DNA of 37,150 bases, from NCBI RefSeq assembly GCF_013044505.1, contig NZ_JABERD010000087.1, forward strand, positions 1-37,150. The letters run 5' to 3'. A program made the translations under genes and the position numbers. Shown here one piece after another: positions 7,122 to 15,949 of the stretch. Below the pieces are notes generated by a model. That model did no database searches. It saw only the letters and a list, made by a program, of their open reading frames with translations, and was not told the DNA's origin. The DNA is from Streptomyces sp. S3(2020). GTDB taxonomy: Bacteria; Actinomycetota; Actinomycetes; Streptomycetales; Streptomycetaceae. Position 1 is the stretch's first letter; each line of letters opens with the position of its first letter.

Positions 7122-8645
7122 GTGCCTCATTCCATCGACGAAGCCTTCACAGCGCTTCCCCTACGCGCCCTGGCCGACGCCGCGCTGGCACGCGCGCGTG
7201 CGTTGGGCGCCGAGCACGCGGACTTCCGGTTCGAGCGGGTGCGCAGCGCGTCCTGGCGGCTGCGGGACGCCAAGCCCGCCGGGTCGTCGGACACCACCGA
7301 CCTCGGGTACGCGGTGCGGGTCGTGCACGGCGGCACGTGGGGTTTCGCGTCGGGCGTGGACCTGAGCATGGACGCGGCGGCGCGGGTCGCCTCGCAGGCC
7401 GTGGCGATGGCGAAGCTGGCCGCCCAGGTGATCAAGGCGGCGGGTTCGGACGAACGCGTCGAGCTCGCCGACGAGCCGGTGCACTCCGAGCGGACATGGG
7501 TCTCGTCGTACGAGATCGATCCGTTCACCGTGCCCGACGAGGACAAGGCCGGGCTGCTCGCCGACTGGAGCGCGCGGCTGCTGGCGGCCGACGGGGTCAA
7601 CCACGTCGACGCCTCGCTGCTGACCGTCCACGAGAACAAGTTCTACGCCGACACCGCCGGGACCGTGACCACCCAACAGCGGGTGCGGCTGCACCCCGCG
7701 CTGACCGCGGTGTCGGTCGACGAGTCCAGCGGCGAGTTCGACTCCATGCGCACGATCGCCCCGCCCGTCGGCCGCGGCTGGGAGTACCTCACGGGCACCG
7801 GCTGGGACTGGGACAGCGAACTCGAGCAGATCCCGGAGCTGCTCGCCGAGAAGATGCGGGCGCCCAGTGTCGAGTCGGGGGTGTACGACCTGGTCGTCGA
7901 CCCGTCCAACCTGTGGCTGACCATCCACGAGTCCATCGGCCACGCCACCGAGCTGGACCGCGCCCTCGGCTACGAGGCCGCCTACGCCGGCACCTCCTTC
8001 GCCACCTTCGACCAGCTCGGCAAGTTGCGGTACGGCTCCGACCTGATGAACGTGACGGGTGACCGCACCGCCGAGCACGGTCTGGCGACCATCGGCTACG
8101 ACGACGAGGGCGTCGCGGGTCAGTCCTGGGACCTGGTGAAGGACGGCACGCTCGTCGGCTACCAGCTGGACCGGCGGATCGCGAAGCTGACCGGTTTCGA
8201 GCGGTCCAACGGGTGCGCGTTCGCCGACTCCCCCGGGCATGTGCCCGTGCAGCGCATGGCCAATGTCTCCTTGCAGCCCGATCCGGCCGGGATGTCGACC
8301 GAGGATCTGATCGGCGGGGTCGACCGGGGCATCTACGTCGTCGGCGACCGCTCATGGTCGATCGACATGCAGCGCTACAACTTCCAGTTCACCGGGCAGC
8401 GGTTCTTCAGGATCGAGAACGGCCGGATCACCGGTCAGCTGCGGGACGTCGCCTACCAGGCGACCACCACCGACTTCTGGGGCTCGATGGCCGCGGTGGG
8501 CGGTCCGCAGACGTACGTCCTCGGGGGCGCCTTCAACTGCGGCAAGGCCCAGCCGGGTCAGGTCGCGGCGGTGTCGCACGGCTGCCCGTCCGCCCTCTTC
8601 AAGGGCGTCAACATCCTCAACACGACGCAGGAGGCGGGTCGATGA
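7122..8645 (+). CDS. tldD: TldD metalloprotease subunit
   Basis: Catalytic subunit of the TldD/TldE heterodimeric zinc protease, which cleaves unstructured peptides and in some bacteria matures ribosomally made modified peptides (family knowledge). The 507-residue protein contains the HExxxH zinc motif HESIGH at residues 269-274, followed by the downstream Cys-containing strands (FNCGKAQ, SHGCPSALF). GTG 7122 is chosen because it starts the conserved N-terminal helix and follows AGGGAGA. The gene overlaps tldE by four bases (ATGA), giving translational coupling and equal subunit supply. No precursor-peptide gene is visible beside it, so a housekeeping role is likeliest. Confidence 0.93.
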   Translation: MPHSIDEAFTALPLRALADAALARARALGAEHADFRFERVRSASWRLRDAKPAGSSDTTDLGYAVRVVHGGTWGFASGVDLSMDAAARVASQAVAMAKLAAQVIKAAGSDERVELADEPVHSERTWVSSYEIDPFTVPDEDKAGLLADWSARLLAADGVNHVDASLLTVHENKFYADTAGTVTTQQRVRLHPALTAVSVDESSGEFDSMRTIAPPVGRGWEYLTGTGWDWDSELEQIPELLAEKMRAPSVESGVYDLVVDPSNLWLTIHESIGHATELDRALGYEAAYAGTSFATFDQLGKLRYGSDLMNVTGDRTAEHGLATIGYDDEGVAGQSWDLVKDGTLVGYQLDRRIAKLTGFERSNGCAFADSPGHVPVQRMANVSLQPDPAGMSTEDLIGGVDRGIYVVGDRSWSIDMQRYNFQFTGQRFFRIENGRITGQLRDVAYQATTTDFWGSMAAVGGPQTYVLGGAFNCGKAQPGQVAAVSHGCPSALFKGVNILNTTQEAGR

Positions 8646-10045
8646 GCGCGCAGTCCAAGAAGGCGCACAAGCCGCACGAGATCGTCGAGCGCGCCCTGCA
8701 GCTGTCGCGGGCCGACGGCTGTGTCGTCATCGCCGACGAGCAGTCCACGGCGAACCTGCGCTGGGCCGGCAACGCGCTCACCACCAACGGCGTCACGCGC
8801 GGGCGCACGCTCACCGTGATCGCGACGGTCGACGGCAAGGAGGGCACCGCCTCCGGAGTCGTCTCACGGGCCGCGGTGACCGTGGACGAGCTGGAGTCCC
8901 TGGTGCGGGCCGCGGAGGCCGCCGCGCGCGGTGCGGCGCCCGCCGAGGACGCGCAGCCGCTGGTGACGGACGTACCGGCGTCCCCCGACTTCACGGACGC
9001 GCCCACCGAGACCTCCTCCGCGGTGTTCGCCGACTTCGCCCCGGCGCTCGGTGAGTCCTTCGCACGCGCGCGTGCGGGCGGCCGCGAGCTGTACGGCTTC
9101 GCCAACCATGAGCTGGTCTCCAGCTACCTCGGTACGTCGACGGGTCTGCGCCTGCGTCACGACCAGCCCAACGGGACGCTGGAGCTGAACGCCAAGTCGC
9201 CGGACCGTACCCGCTCGGCGTGGGCCGGCCGCTCCACCCGGGACTTCAAGGACGTCGACCCGGCCGCGCTGGACGCCGAGCTCGCCGTACGCCTCGGCTG
9301 GGCCGAGCGGAAGCACGACCTGCCCGCCGGACGGTACGAGACGCTGCTGCCGCCGACCGCCGTGGCGGATCTGCTGATCTACCAGATGTGGTCGGCGTCG
9401 GGCCGGGACGCGGTCGAGGGCCGGACCGTGTTCTCCAAGCCCGGCGGTGGCACCCGGCTCGGCGACCGGCTGACCGAGCTGCCGCTGACCCTGCGCAGCG
9501 ACCCGAACGAGCCGGGCCTGGAGTCCTCGCCCTTCGTGCTCGCGCACTCCTCCGGCGGCGATTCGTCGGTGTTCGACAACGGGCTGCCGCTGACGGCCAC
9601 CGAGTGGATGCGGGCGGGCGAGCTGAGCGGCCTGCTGACCAGCCGGCACAGCGCCGGGCTGACCGGGCTGCCGGTGGCGCCGGGCATCGACAACCTGATC
9701 CTGGACGGCGGCGAGGACCGCTCCCTGGAGGAGATGGTCGCGAACACCGGGCGCGGGCTGCTGCTGACCTGCCTCTGGTACATCCGCGAGGTCGACCCGG
9801 CCACGCTGCTGCTGACCGGTCTGACCCGCGACGGCGTCTACCTCGTCGAGAACGGCGAGGTCACCGGGGAGGTCAACAACTTCCGGTTCAACGAGTCGCC
9901 GGTGGACCTGCTGGGCCGGGCCACGGAGGCCGGGCGCACGGAGAAGACGCTGCCGCGGGAGTGGAGCGACTGGTTCACCAGGGCTGCGATGCCGGCCCTG
10001 AGGGTGCCGGACTTCAATATGAGCTCTGTCAGTCGGGGCGTATAA
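8642..10045 (+). CDS. tldE: TldE/PmbA subunit of the TldD/TldE protease
   Basis: A 467-residue partner of TldD, from the PmbA/TldE branch. It has the same overall fold but no HExxxH motif, as expected for the non-catalytic subunit that shapes the substrate cleft. Recognisable conserved parts are the N-terminal SRADGCVVIADEQ region, the central LLPPTAVADLL region, and the C-terminal GLTRDGVYLVENGEVTGEVNNFRFNESPVDLL stretch typical of this family. Its ATG lies inside the tldD stop (ATGA). Nothing resembling a terminator follows before tyrS, which starts 56 bases later, so some read-through into tyrS is possible. Confidence 0.92.
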   Translation: MSAQSKKAHKPHEIVERALQLSRADGCVVIADEQSTANLRWAGNALTTNGVTRGRTLTVIATVDGKEGTASGVVSRAAVTVDELESLVRAAEAAARGAAPAEDAQPLVTDVPASPDFTDAPTETSSAVFADFAPALGESFARARAGGRELYGFANHELVSSYLGTSTGLRLRHDQPNGTLELNAKSPDRTRSAWAGRSTRDFKDVDPAALDAELAVRLGWAERKHDLPAGRYETLLPPTAVADLLIYQMWSASGRDAVEGRTVFSKPGGGTRLGDRLTELPLTLRSDPNEPGLESSPFVLAHSSGGDSSVFDNGLPLTATEWMRAGELSGLLTSRHSAGLTGLPVAPGIDNLILDGGEDRSLEEMVANTGRGLLLTCLWYIREVDPATLLLTGLTRDGVYLVENGEVTGEVNNFRFNESPVDLLGRATEAGRTEKTLPREWSDWFTRAAMPALRVPDFNMSSVSRGV

Positions 10046-10101
10046 CCTCGTAGCTGGTTGTCACCCGACCGCCGAAGATCATCCAAGGAGATACGAGAAC
10101 C

Positions 10102-11370
10102 GTGACGGACATCGTCGACGAGCTGAAGTGGCGCGGGCTCATCGCCCTCTCCACTGACGAGGACGCGTTGCGCAAGGCGTTCGCGGACGGCCCCGTCACG
10201 TTCTATTGCGGGTTCGACCCGACCGCGCCCAGCCTGCACCTCGGCAACCTCGTGCAGATCCTGACGATGCGCCGGATCCAGCAGGCGGGGAACCGTCCGC
10301 TGGGACTGGTGGGCGGTGCGACGGGTCTGATCGGCGACCCCAAGCCGACCGCGGAGCGGACGCTGAACTCGCCGGACGTCGTGGCCCAGTGGGTCGAGCG
10401 GCTCCGGGCGCAGATCACCCCGCTGCTCGACTTCGAGGGCCCGAACGCCGCGATCATGGTCAACAACCTGGACTGGACCCAGGGGCTGTCGGCCATCGAG
10501 TTCCTGCGGGACGTCGGCAAGTACTTCCGGGTCAACAAGATGATCGCGAAGGAGGCCGTCGCCCGGCGGCTGAACTCCGACGCGGGCATCGGCTACACCG
10601 AGTTCAGCTACCAGATCCTGCAGGGCATGGACTTCCTGGAGCTGTTCCGCAGGCACGGCTGCACGCTCCAGACCGGCGGCAGCGACCAGTGGGGCAACCT
10701 CACCTCGGGCACCGACCTGATCCACCGGGTCGAGCCCGACGCCGTGGTGCACGCGCTGGCCACGCCGCTGATCACCAAGGCCGACGGCACCAAGTTCGGC
10801 AAGACGGAGTCCGGCACGGTCTGGCTCGACCCCGAGATGACCACGCCGTACGCCTTCTACCAGTTCTGGCTGAACGCGGACGACCGGGACGTCTCCAAGT
10901 TCCTGCGCATCTTCAGCTTCAGGTCCCGCGAGGAGATCGAGGAGCTGGAGCGGCAGACCGAGGAGCGTCCGCAGGCGCGTGCCGCACAGCGCGCGCTGGC
11001 GGAGGAGCTGACGACGCTGGTGCACGGCGCCGGTCAGACGGCCGCCGTGGTCGCGGCGAGCCGTGCGCTGTTCGGTCAGGGCGAGCTGGCGGAGCTGGAC
11101 GAGAGGACGCTGACGGCGGCCCTCTCCGAGGTGCCGCACATCCAGGTCGCCGAGCTGGGTCTCGTCGTGGACCTGCTCGCCGAGGTCGGCCTGGTCGCCA
11201 GCAAGTCCGCCGCGCGGCGGACCGTGAAGGAGGGCGGGGCCTACGTGAACAACGCGAAGGTCGCCGCGGAGGACTCCGTCCCGGTGAAGGAGGACCTGCT
11301 GCACGGCAGGTGGCTGGTGCTGCGACGCGGGAAGAAGAACCTTGCCGCTGTCGAGGTCACCGGTACGTGA
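10102..11370 (+). CDS. tyrS: Tyrosyl-tRNA synthetase
   Basis: Class I aminoacyl-tRNA synthetase that activates tyrosine and charges tRNA-Tyr. The 422-residue protein has the HIGH-type signature HLGN at residues 46-49 (in FDPTAPSLHLGN), the KMSKS-equivalent KFGKT at 231-235, and a C-terminal S4-like RNA-binding domain (from about 355, VGLVASKSAARRTVKEGGAY). The start is GTG 10102, with AAGGAG eleven bases upstream. The 56-base leader is too short for a T-box element. The gene ends at the large hairpin shared with the convergent glsB-like gene. Confidence 0.96.
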   Translation: MTDIVDELKWRGLIALSTDEDALRKAFADGPVTFYCGFDPTAPSLHLGNLVQILTMRRIQQAGNRPLGLVGGATGLIGDPKPTAERTLNSPDVVAQWVERLRAQITPLLDFEGPNAAIMVNNLDWTQGLSAIEFLRDVGKYFRVNKMIAKEAVARRLNSDAGIGYTEFSYQILQGMDFLELFRRHGCTLQTGGSDQWGNLTSGTDLIHRVEPDAVVHALATPLITKADGTKFGKTESGTVWLDPEMTTPYAFYQFWLNADDRDVSKFLRIFSFRSREEIEELERQTEERPQARAAQRALAEELTTLVHGAGQTAAVVAASRALFGQGELAELDERTLTAALSEVPHIQVAELGLVVDLLAEVGLVASKSAARRTVKEGGAYVNNAKVAAEDSVPVKEDLLHGRWLVLRRGKKNLAAVEVTGT

Positions 11371-11377
11371 GCGCCGT

Positions 11378-11442
11378 AGGGGCGCGGGGATCTGCGGGCT
11401 ACCACTCTCGTCGTGGTCGCTCGCGCAGTTCCCCGCGCCCCT
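11378..11442. terminator. Long hairpin terminator of the common Streptomyces type
   Basis: 19-base arms 11378-11396 (AGGGGCGCGGGGATCTGCG) and 11424-11442 with one mismatch, enclosing a smaller ACCAC/GTGGT hairpin (11401-11405/11413-11417). The arm sequence matches an intergenic repeat seen widely between convergent Streptomyces genes. It separates tyrS from the minus-strand GlsB/YeaQ gene. Confidence 0.85.
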
Positions 11443-11457
11443 TCAGGTCTGCTGAGG

Positions 11458-11736
11458 TCAGGCCTGTTGCTTTTTCTTGCCCAGTGTCGCCATGTAGGCC
11501 ATGTCGCCGACGCCCACGATGATGATCGCGGCGACGAGCTGGAAGGCGTGGCGGCTCCAGTCGATGCCGGAGGTCTCGTCGACGCCCGCGGCCCGCGCGA
11601 TGGCGTTGCCGGCGATGGCGCCCAGCATGCCGAAGATGGTCGTCAGCCAGAGGGGACTGTGCTGCTTGCCCGGGAGGATCGCCTTCGCGATCAGGCCCAG
11701 CACGAATCCCACGATGATCGCCCACAACCAGCCCAT
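11458..11736 (-). CDS. GlsB/YeaQ/YmgE-family small membrane protein
   Basis: A 92-residue, very hydrophobic protein with three membrane segments. The stretches WAIIVGFVLGLIAKAI, GMLGAIAGNAIARAAG and the closing GVGDMAYMATLGKKK are typical of the transglycosylase-associated (GlsB/YeaQ) family. Family members are linked to envelope stress, but no enzyme activity is established. The ATG at 11736 follows a good GGAGG site. Its 5' region holds two long palindromes (11786-11805 and 11837-11854). Confidence 0.85.
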   Translation of the reverse strand: MGWLWAIIVGFVLGLIAKAILPGKQHSPLWLTTIFGMLGAIAGNAIARAAGVDETSGIDWSRHAFQLVAAIIIVGVGDMAYMATLGKKKQQA

Positions 11737-11785
11737 GGCTGCCTCCTAGTACGGCTCGACGTGAGCATTACGCCCAGTGTCGGCC

Positions 11786-11805
11786 CATGCGCCGTACGGC
11801 GCATG
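11786..11805. promoter_or_regulatory. 20-bp perfect palindrome upstream of the GlsB-like gene
   Basis: CATGCGCCGTACGGCGCATG reads identically on both strands, 49 bases before the GlsB start in the divergent region. A related half (ACGGCGCA) recurs at 11826-11833. Candidate operator; the regulator is unknown. Confidence 0.5.
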
Positions 11806-11836
11806 TCGAGTGGGCCGTACGTGCTACGGCGCAGGT

Positions 11837-11854
11837 CTCCCGCCCGGGCGGGAG
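11837..11854. promoter_or_regulatory. 18-bp perfect palindrome between GlsB-like and DUF3099 genes
   Basis: CTCCCGCCCGGGCGGGAG, 31 bases from the first palindrome. It could be a second operator or a hairpin in the leader of either gene. Confidence 0.4.
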
Positions 11855-11980
11855 GTGCCCCGGTCTCGTAGGCGGCGGAGGCGCGGCGTAACGTAGGACG
11901 TGTCCGGGCCCGGTTCCTTCGCCGGGGGCGGAGTGGGTACGGGCCGGGGAGAGTCCGATGCGGGCGGATGGTGGAATGTG

Positions 11981-12379
11981 ATGCGGAAGCAGCACGCGGC
12001 AGGTAACGCCCAGGTTTTCCGGATCACCGGAGCCCGTCAGGGGCTTCAGGACGATGTCCGCGGCCGGCAGCGGCGGTATGTGATCTCGATGGGCGTGCGT
12101 ACGCTGTCGGTGATCCTCGCGGTCTCGCTCTGGAACGTCGAACGGCACGTCGCGATCGTCGCGTTGGTACTGGGCGCTCTGCTTCCCTACGTCGCGGTGG
12201 TGATCGCCAACGCGGGGCGGGAGAACGCGCCGTCGTTGCCGTCGACTTTCGTGACCGCGCCCACGCCCCCGATGATCACGCCGCCGACCGCCGCGAGGGG
12301 CTCCGCGGAACCGTTCCCGGAAGACGTAGCGGGCGGTTCGGAGGCGGGTGTACGGGGGGAGCCGCGCGAGCGGACATGA
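11981..12379 (+). CDS. DUF3099-type membrane protein
   Basis: A 132-residue protein starting at ATG 11981 (GGTGGA just upstream). The core (about residues 8-75) matches the actinobacterial DUF3099 pattern: a basic RQRRYVISMGVRTL segment leading into one or two membrane helices (LSVILAVSLW and VAIVALVLGALLPYVAVVIAN). A polar, Pro-rich C-terminal tail follows. The function is unknown. An in-frame upstream start at 11900 would add 27 Gly-rich residues and is less likely. The gene is divergent from the GlsB-like gene; the two share the palindrome-bearing region. Confidence 0.75.
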   Translation: MRKQHAAGNAQVFRITGARQGLQDDVRGRQRRYVISMGVRTLSVILAVSLWNVERHVAIVALVLGALLPYVAVVIANAGRENAPSLPSTFVTAPTPPMITPPTAARGSAEPFPEDVAGGSEAGVRGEPRERT

Positions 12380-12593
12380 CCTTGGCGGAGGGTCCGAATC
12401 CGGAAATCGCCCCCGTACCAAGCTCAAGAAAAGCTCAGATCAATCATGTTGTTCCAGTGCCGGGCGACGGGCTAGCCGTGACATACTTCCTACGCGCTCC
12501 GCATCCCCCGTCGGAGCGACAGACCGACGCCGGGCAGCTCCCCCCGTGGCTGCTCGGCGTCGCCTTGTTCACCGCACTTTGTGAGACGAACCA

Positions 12594-12818
12594 GTGAGTG
12601 AAGAGACCGCCCCGATCTGCTCTGCCAAGGGCTGCCGAGCCGACGCGGTGTGGGTGCTCGCGTGGAACAACCCGAAGATCCATACGCCGGAGCGTCGCAA
12701 GACGTGGCTGGCGTGTGAGAAGCACCGGGAGCATCTGTCGCAGTTCCTCGGGGTGCGGGGGTTCCTGAAGGACGTGGTCCTGCTCGGGGAGTGGGAAGCG
12801 CGGGGTCAGGTTCCCTAA
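12594..12818 (+). CDS. Small conserved-looking protein with a possible zinc site
   Basis: A 74-residue protein from GTG 12594, coding on the plus strand with good third-position bias. It has Cys9, Cys14, Cys41 and His44 (CSAKGC and ACEKH), which could bind one zinc ion, surrounded by Trp-rich strands (AVWVLAWNNPKIH). No function is recognised; homologous small Streptomyces proteins next to moaA are usually called hypothetical. The 214 bases before it (12380-12593) hold no convincing gene. Its stop codon overlaps the stop of convergent moaA. Confidence 0.7.
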   Translation: MSEETAPICSAKGCRADAVWVLAWNNPKIHTPERRKTWLACEKHREHLSQFLGVRGFLKDVVLLGEWEARGQVP

Positions 12819-13804
12819 CCGCCGATCGCCGACATCGGCCTGTCCGGCTGCACGAACGACGGGTCGTCCAGGCCGGCGCCGGCCTTCTTGCCCCACATCG
12901 CCACCTTCCAGATCCGGGCGATCTCCTCGTCCGGGGCGCCCGAGCGCAGGGCCGCGCGCAGGTCGGTCTCCTCCCTCGCGAACAGGCAGGTGCGGACCTG
13001 GCCGTCGGCGGTGAGGCGGGTGCGGTCGCAGGCCGAGCAGAAGGGGCGGGTGACCGAGGCGATGACCCCGACCACATGCGGTCCGCCGTCGACCAGCCAG
13101 CGTTCCGCGGGGGCCGAGCCGCGCTTCTCGGAACCCTCTTCCGTCAGCTCGAAGCGGGTGCGCAGGGAGGTGAGGATGTCGCCGGCCGTGATCATGCCGT
13201 CGCGCTTCCAGCCGTGCTGGGCGTCCAGCGGCATCTGCTCGATGAAGCGCAGTTCGTAGTCGTGCTCGACCGCCCAGGCCAGCAGGTCGGGGGCCTCGTC
13301 GTCGTTCAGACCCGGCATCAGGACCGAGTTGACCTTGACCGGGGTCAGACCCGCCTCTCGGGCCGCGTACAGGCCCTCGATGACGTCCTTGTGGCGGTCC
13401 CGGCGGGTGAGGGTCTTGAAGACGTCCGGGCGCAGGGTGTCCAGGGAGACATTGACCCGGTCCAGGCCCGCCGCCTTCAGGGCCGCAGCGGTGCGCTTGA
13501 GGCCTATGCCATTGGTCGTCAGGGACATCTGGGGGCGGGGATCCAGGGCCGCGACGCGCTCCACCATGCCCACCAGACCGGGGCGCAGCAGCGGCTCGCC
13601 GCCCGTGAAGCGGACCTCCTCGATGCCCAGCGAGGTGACCGCGATGTCGATCAGGCGGACGATCTCGTCGTCCGTGAGCAGGTCGGGCTTGGCCAGCCAC
13701 TGCAGGCCCTCCTCGGGCATGCAGTACGTACAGCGCAGATTGCACCGGTCGGTCAGCGACACTCTCAGGTCGGTGGCCACTCGGCCGTAGGTGTCGATGA
13801 GCAC
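12815..13804 (-). CDS. moaA: GTP 3',8-cyclase MoaA (molybdenum cofactor)
   Basis: Radical SAM enzyme that converts GTP to 3',8-cyclo-GTP, the first step of molybdopterin synthesis. The 329-residue protein has the N-terminal 4Fe-4S/SAM cluster Cys21-x3-Cys25-x2-Cys28 (CNLRCTYC). A second, C-terminal cluster is FCSACDRTRLTADG with the following TCLF cysteine. The Gly-Gly C-terminus needed by MoaA is also present (SAIGG). GTG 13804 is chosen because GGAGGG lies upstream and the homology starts at once (IDTYGRVATDLRVSL); longer frames run into non-conserved sequence. No other mo genes are adjacent. Its stop overlaps the stop of the convergent small gene by four bases. Confidence 0.95.
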   Translation of the reverse strand: MLIDTYGRVATDLRVSLTDRCNLRCTYCMPEEGLQWLAKPDLLTDDEIVRLIDIAVTSLGIEEVRFTGGEPLLRPGLVGMVERVAALDPRPQMSLTTNGIGLKRTAAALKAAGLDRVNVSLDTLRPDVFKTLTRRDRHKDVIEGLYAAREAGLTPVKVNSVLMPGLNDDEAPDLLAWAVEHDYELRFIEQMPLDAQHGWKRDGMITAGDILTSLRTRFELTEEGSEKRGSAPAERWLVDGGPHVVGVIASVTRPFCSACDRTRLTADGQVRTCLFAREETDLRAALRSGAPDEEIARIWKVAMWGKKAGAGLDDPSFVQPDRPMSAIGG

Positions 13805-13923
13805 GTGGGCCCCCTCCCTCGTCCGTGAACTGTCGGAGCACTCCAGGAGCGCTCTTTTCCCGTCACTTGCGAGCCTACGTGACCGCACCGACAACGACAG
13901 GTCCCGATCCCACGAGGTAAGAC

Positions 13924-13957
13924 GCGGCCGTGTCGTAGGGATCTACGACACGGCCGC
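13924..13957 (-). terminator. Terminator of the DUF485-symporter operon
   Basis: Perfect 15-bp inverted repeat (13924-13938 / 13943-13957, GCGGCCGTGTCGTAG) with a GGAT loop, 13 bases past the symporter stop. Confidence 0.88.
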
Positions 13958-13970
13958 TCGGTGGATCGTC

Positions 13971-15596
13971 CTAGTGCGCGCCGGTGCCGGTCAGGGACCG
14001 GACCTCCAGCTCCGCGTACTTGCCGGCGTCGGGCTCCTCCTTGGACAGGACGGTGCCGAGCCAGCCCATCGCGAAGCCGAACGGGATGGAGATGATGCCC
14101 GGGTTCTTCAGCGGGAAGTAGGCGAAGTCGACGTCCGGGAACATCGCCTTCGGGTCGCCGGAGACGACGGGCGAGAACAGCACCAGGCCGACGGCGACGA
14201 TCAGACCGCCGTAGATCGACCAGAGGGCGCCCTGGGTGGTGAACTTCTTCCAGAAGAGGCTGTAGAGGATGGTCGGCAGGTTCGCGGACGCGGCGACCGC
14301 GAAGGCGAGTGCGACCAGGCCGGCCACGTTGAGGTCGCGGGCGAGGGCGCCCAGGCCGATGGCCGCGGCACCGATGAAGACGGTCGCCAGGCGGGCCGCG
14401 CGGACTTCTTCCTTGCCGGACGCCTGGCCCTTGCGGATGACGTTGGCGTAGATGTCGTGCGCGAACGAGGACGACGAGGCCAGGGTCAGGCCCGCCACCA
14501 CCGCCAGGATCGTGGCGAAGGCGACCGCCGAGATCGTGGCCAGCAGGATCGCGCCCCAGGCCGAGTCGACGCCGCCCAGGTGCAGGGCGAGCAGGGGGGC
14601 CGCCGTGTTGCCGGACGGGTTGGATTCGATGATCTCCTTCTGGTCGATCAGCGCGGCGGCACCGAAGCCGAGCGCGATCGTCATCAGGTAGAAGCCGCCG
14701 ATGATGCCGATGGCCCAGTTCACGGACTTACGGGCGGCCTTGGCGTTGGGGACCGTGTAGAAGCGGATCAGGATGTGCGGGAGACCCGCCGTGCCGAGCA
14801 CCAGGGCGATGCCCAGGGAGATGAAGTCCAGCTTGGAGGTGCCGGTGGCGCCGTACTGGAGGCCGGGCTCCAGGAAGGCGGAGCCCTTGCCGCTCTTCTC
14901 GGCGGCCGTGCCGAGCAGGTCGGAGATGTTGAAGTTGAACTTCAGCAGCACCAGGAACGTAATCAGGATCGTGCCGCTGATGAGGAGGACGGCCTTGACC
15001 ATCTGGACCCAGGTGGTGCCCTTCATGCCGCCGATGGAGACGTACACGATCATCAGGATGCCGACGAGGGCGACGATGGCGACCTTGCCCGCGTCGGAGG
15101 TGATGCCGAGCAGCAGCGAGACGAGGACGCCCGCGCCGGCCATCTGGGCCAGCAGGTAGAAGATCGAGACGACGATCGTGGAGGTGCCGGCCGCGGTACG
15201 GACCGGGCGCTGGCGCATGCGGTACGCCAGCACGTCACCCATGGTGTAGCGGCCGGAGTTCCTGAGCGGCTCGGCGACCAGGAGCAGCGCCACCAGCCAG
15301 GCGACGAGGAAGCCGATGGAGTACAGGAAGCCGTCGTAGCCGAAGAGGGCGATGGCGCCGGCGATGCCGAGGAACGACGCGGCCGACATGTAGTCGCCGG
15401 AGACCGCGAGGCCGTTCTGGAAGGCGCTGAACTGGCGTCCGCCGGCGTAGAAGTCGGCGGCGTCCTTGGTCTGGCGGCCCGCCCAGACCGTGATGACGAG
15501 GGTCGCGACGACGAACACCGCGAAGAGGGTGATGATCAGCGGCCGGTGCTCGCTGGCCTCGCCGGCCGCCAGGACACTCTGCTGCGCGATGCTCAT
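13971..15596 (-). CDS. Sodium:solute symporter, ActP-like (acetate/monocarboxylate)
   Basis: A 541-residue polytopic membrane protein of the sodium:solute symporter family with about 13 helices. Stretches such as KDAADFYAGGRQFSAFQNGLA, VSGDYMSAASFLGIAGAIALFGYDG and GTAGLPHILIRFYTVPNAKAARKS are characteristic of the ActP (acetate permease) branch. The likely role is uptake of acetate or another short carboxylate driven by sodium or protons; the substrate is inferred from the family only. It follows the DUF485 gene with a four-base ATGA overlap, the same arrangement as the YjcH-ActP pair of E. coli. The operon ends at the 13924-13957 hairpin. Confidence 0.9.
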   Translation of the reverse strand: MSIAQQSVLAAGEASEHRPLIITLFAVFVVATLVITVWAGRQTKDAADFYAGGRQFSAFQNGLAVSGDYMSAASFLGIAGAIALFGYDGFLYSIGFLVAWLVALLLVAEPLRNSGRYTMGDVLAYRMRQRPVRTAAGTSTIVVSIFYLLAQMAGAGVLVSLLLGITSDAGKVAIVALVGILMIVYVSIGGMKGTTWVQMVKAVLLISGTILITFLVLLKFNFNISDLLGTAAEKSGKGSAFLEPGLQYGATGTSKLDFISLGIALVLGTAGLPHILIRFYTVPNAKAARKSVNWAIGIIGGFYLMTIALGFGAAALIDQKEIIESNPSGNTAAPLLALHLGGVDSAWGAILLATISAVAFATILAVVAGLTLASSSSFAHDIYANVIRKGQASGKEEVRAARLATVFIGAAAIGLGALARDLNVAGLVALAFAVAASANLPTILYSLFWKKFTTQGALWSIYGGLIVAVGLVLFSPVVSGDPKAMFPDVDFAYFPLKNPGIISIPFGFAMGWLGTVLSKEEPDAGKYAELEVRSLTGTGAH

Positions 15597-15949
15597 GCGT
15601 CGCCCTCCATACGGGACTTGATCGCCTCGGCCTTGGGGTCGAGCTGCGCGGCGGCGTGCCGCGAGTACCACCAGGCGATGAGGAACGTGGTGACGAACTG
15701 GGCGATGCCGAGAACGAAGGCGACGTTGATGTTGCCGAACAGCTTGGTGCCCATGAAGTCGCCGGCGAAGTTCGACAGCAGGACGTACAGCAGGTACCAG
15801 GCGATGAAGCCGACGGTCAGGGGGAAGGCGAAGGAGCGGTAGGAGTGGCGCAGTGCACCGAACTCCGCGCTCTCCTGCACCGCGGTGAACTCCTCGGTGC
15901 TGGGGAGTTTGTGCTGCTCTTTCGAGGGGGGCGGTGCGTCGGTAGCCAC
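15593..15949 (-). CDS. DUF485 membrane protein, partner of the symporter
   Basis: A 118-residue protein with two membrane helices (SFAFPLTVGFIAWYLLYVLLS and AFVLGIAQFVTTFLIAWWYS) and the DUF485 features FMGTKLFGNINVA and LDPKAEAIK. Members of this family (YjcH-like) are encoded upstream of ActP-type symporters and are thought to assist them. I chose GTG 15949 because GAGGAG sits five bases upstream and the family pattern begins there. An in-frame ATG at 16033 would add 28 low-complexity Pro/Ser/Thr residues. It overlaps the symporter start by four bases. Confidence 0.85.
   Translation of the reverse strand: MATDAPPPSKEQHKLPSTEEFTAVQESAEFGALRHSYRSFAFPLTVGFIAWYLLYVLLSNFAGDFMGTKLFGNINVAFVLGIAQFVTTFLIAWWYSRHAAAQLDPKAEAIKSRMEGDA

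Noticed and set aside
10046..10101. Possible T-box or attenuator before tyrS
   Set aside because: Only 56 bases separate tldE and tyrS, too short for a T-box, and no specifier hairpin is visible.
12376..12597. 73-codon open frame overlapping the DUF3099 stop (ATGA)
   Set aside because: The overlap looks attractive, but codon bias is poor, the translation has no pattern, and the region more likely holds the promoter of the small gene at 12594.
13791..15842. Plus-strand open frame of about 683 codons opposite moaA and the symporter
   Set aside because: Antisense shadow: Glu/Asp/Gly/Arg-rich translation, while the minus strand encodes clear moaA and ActP-like proteins.
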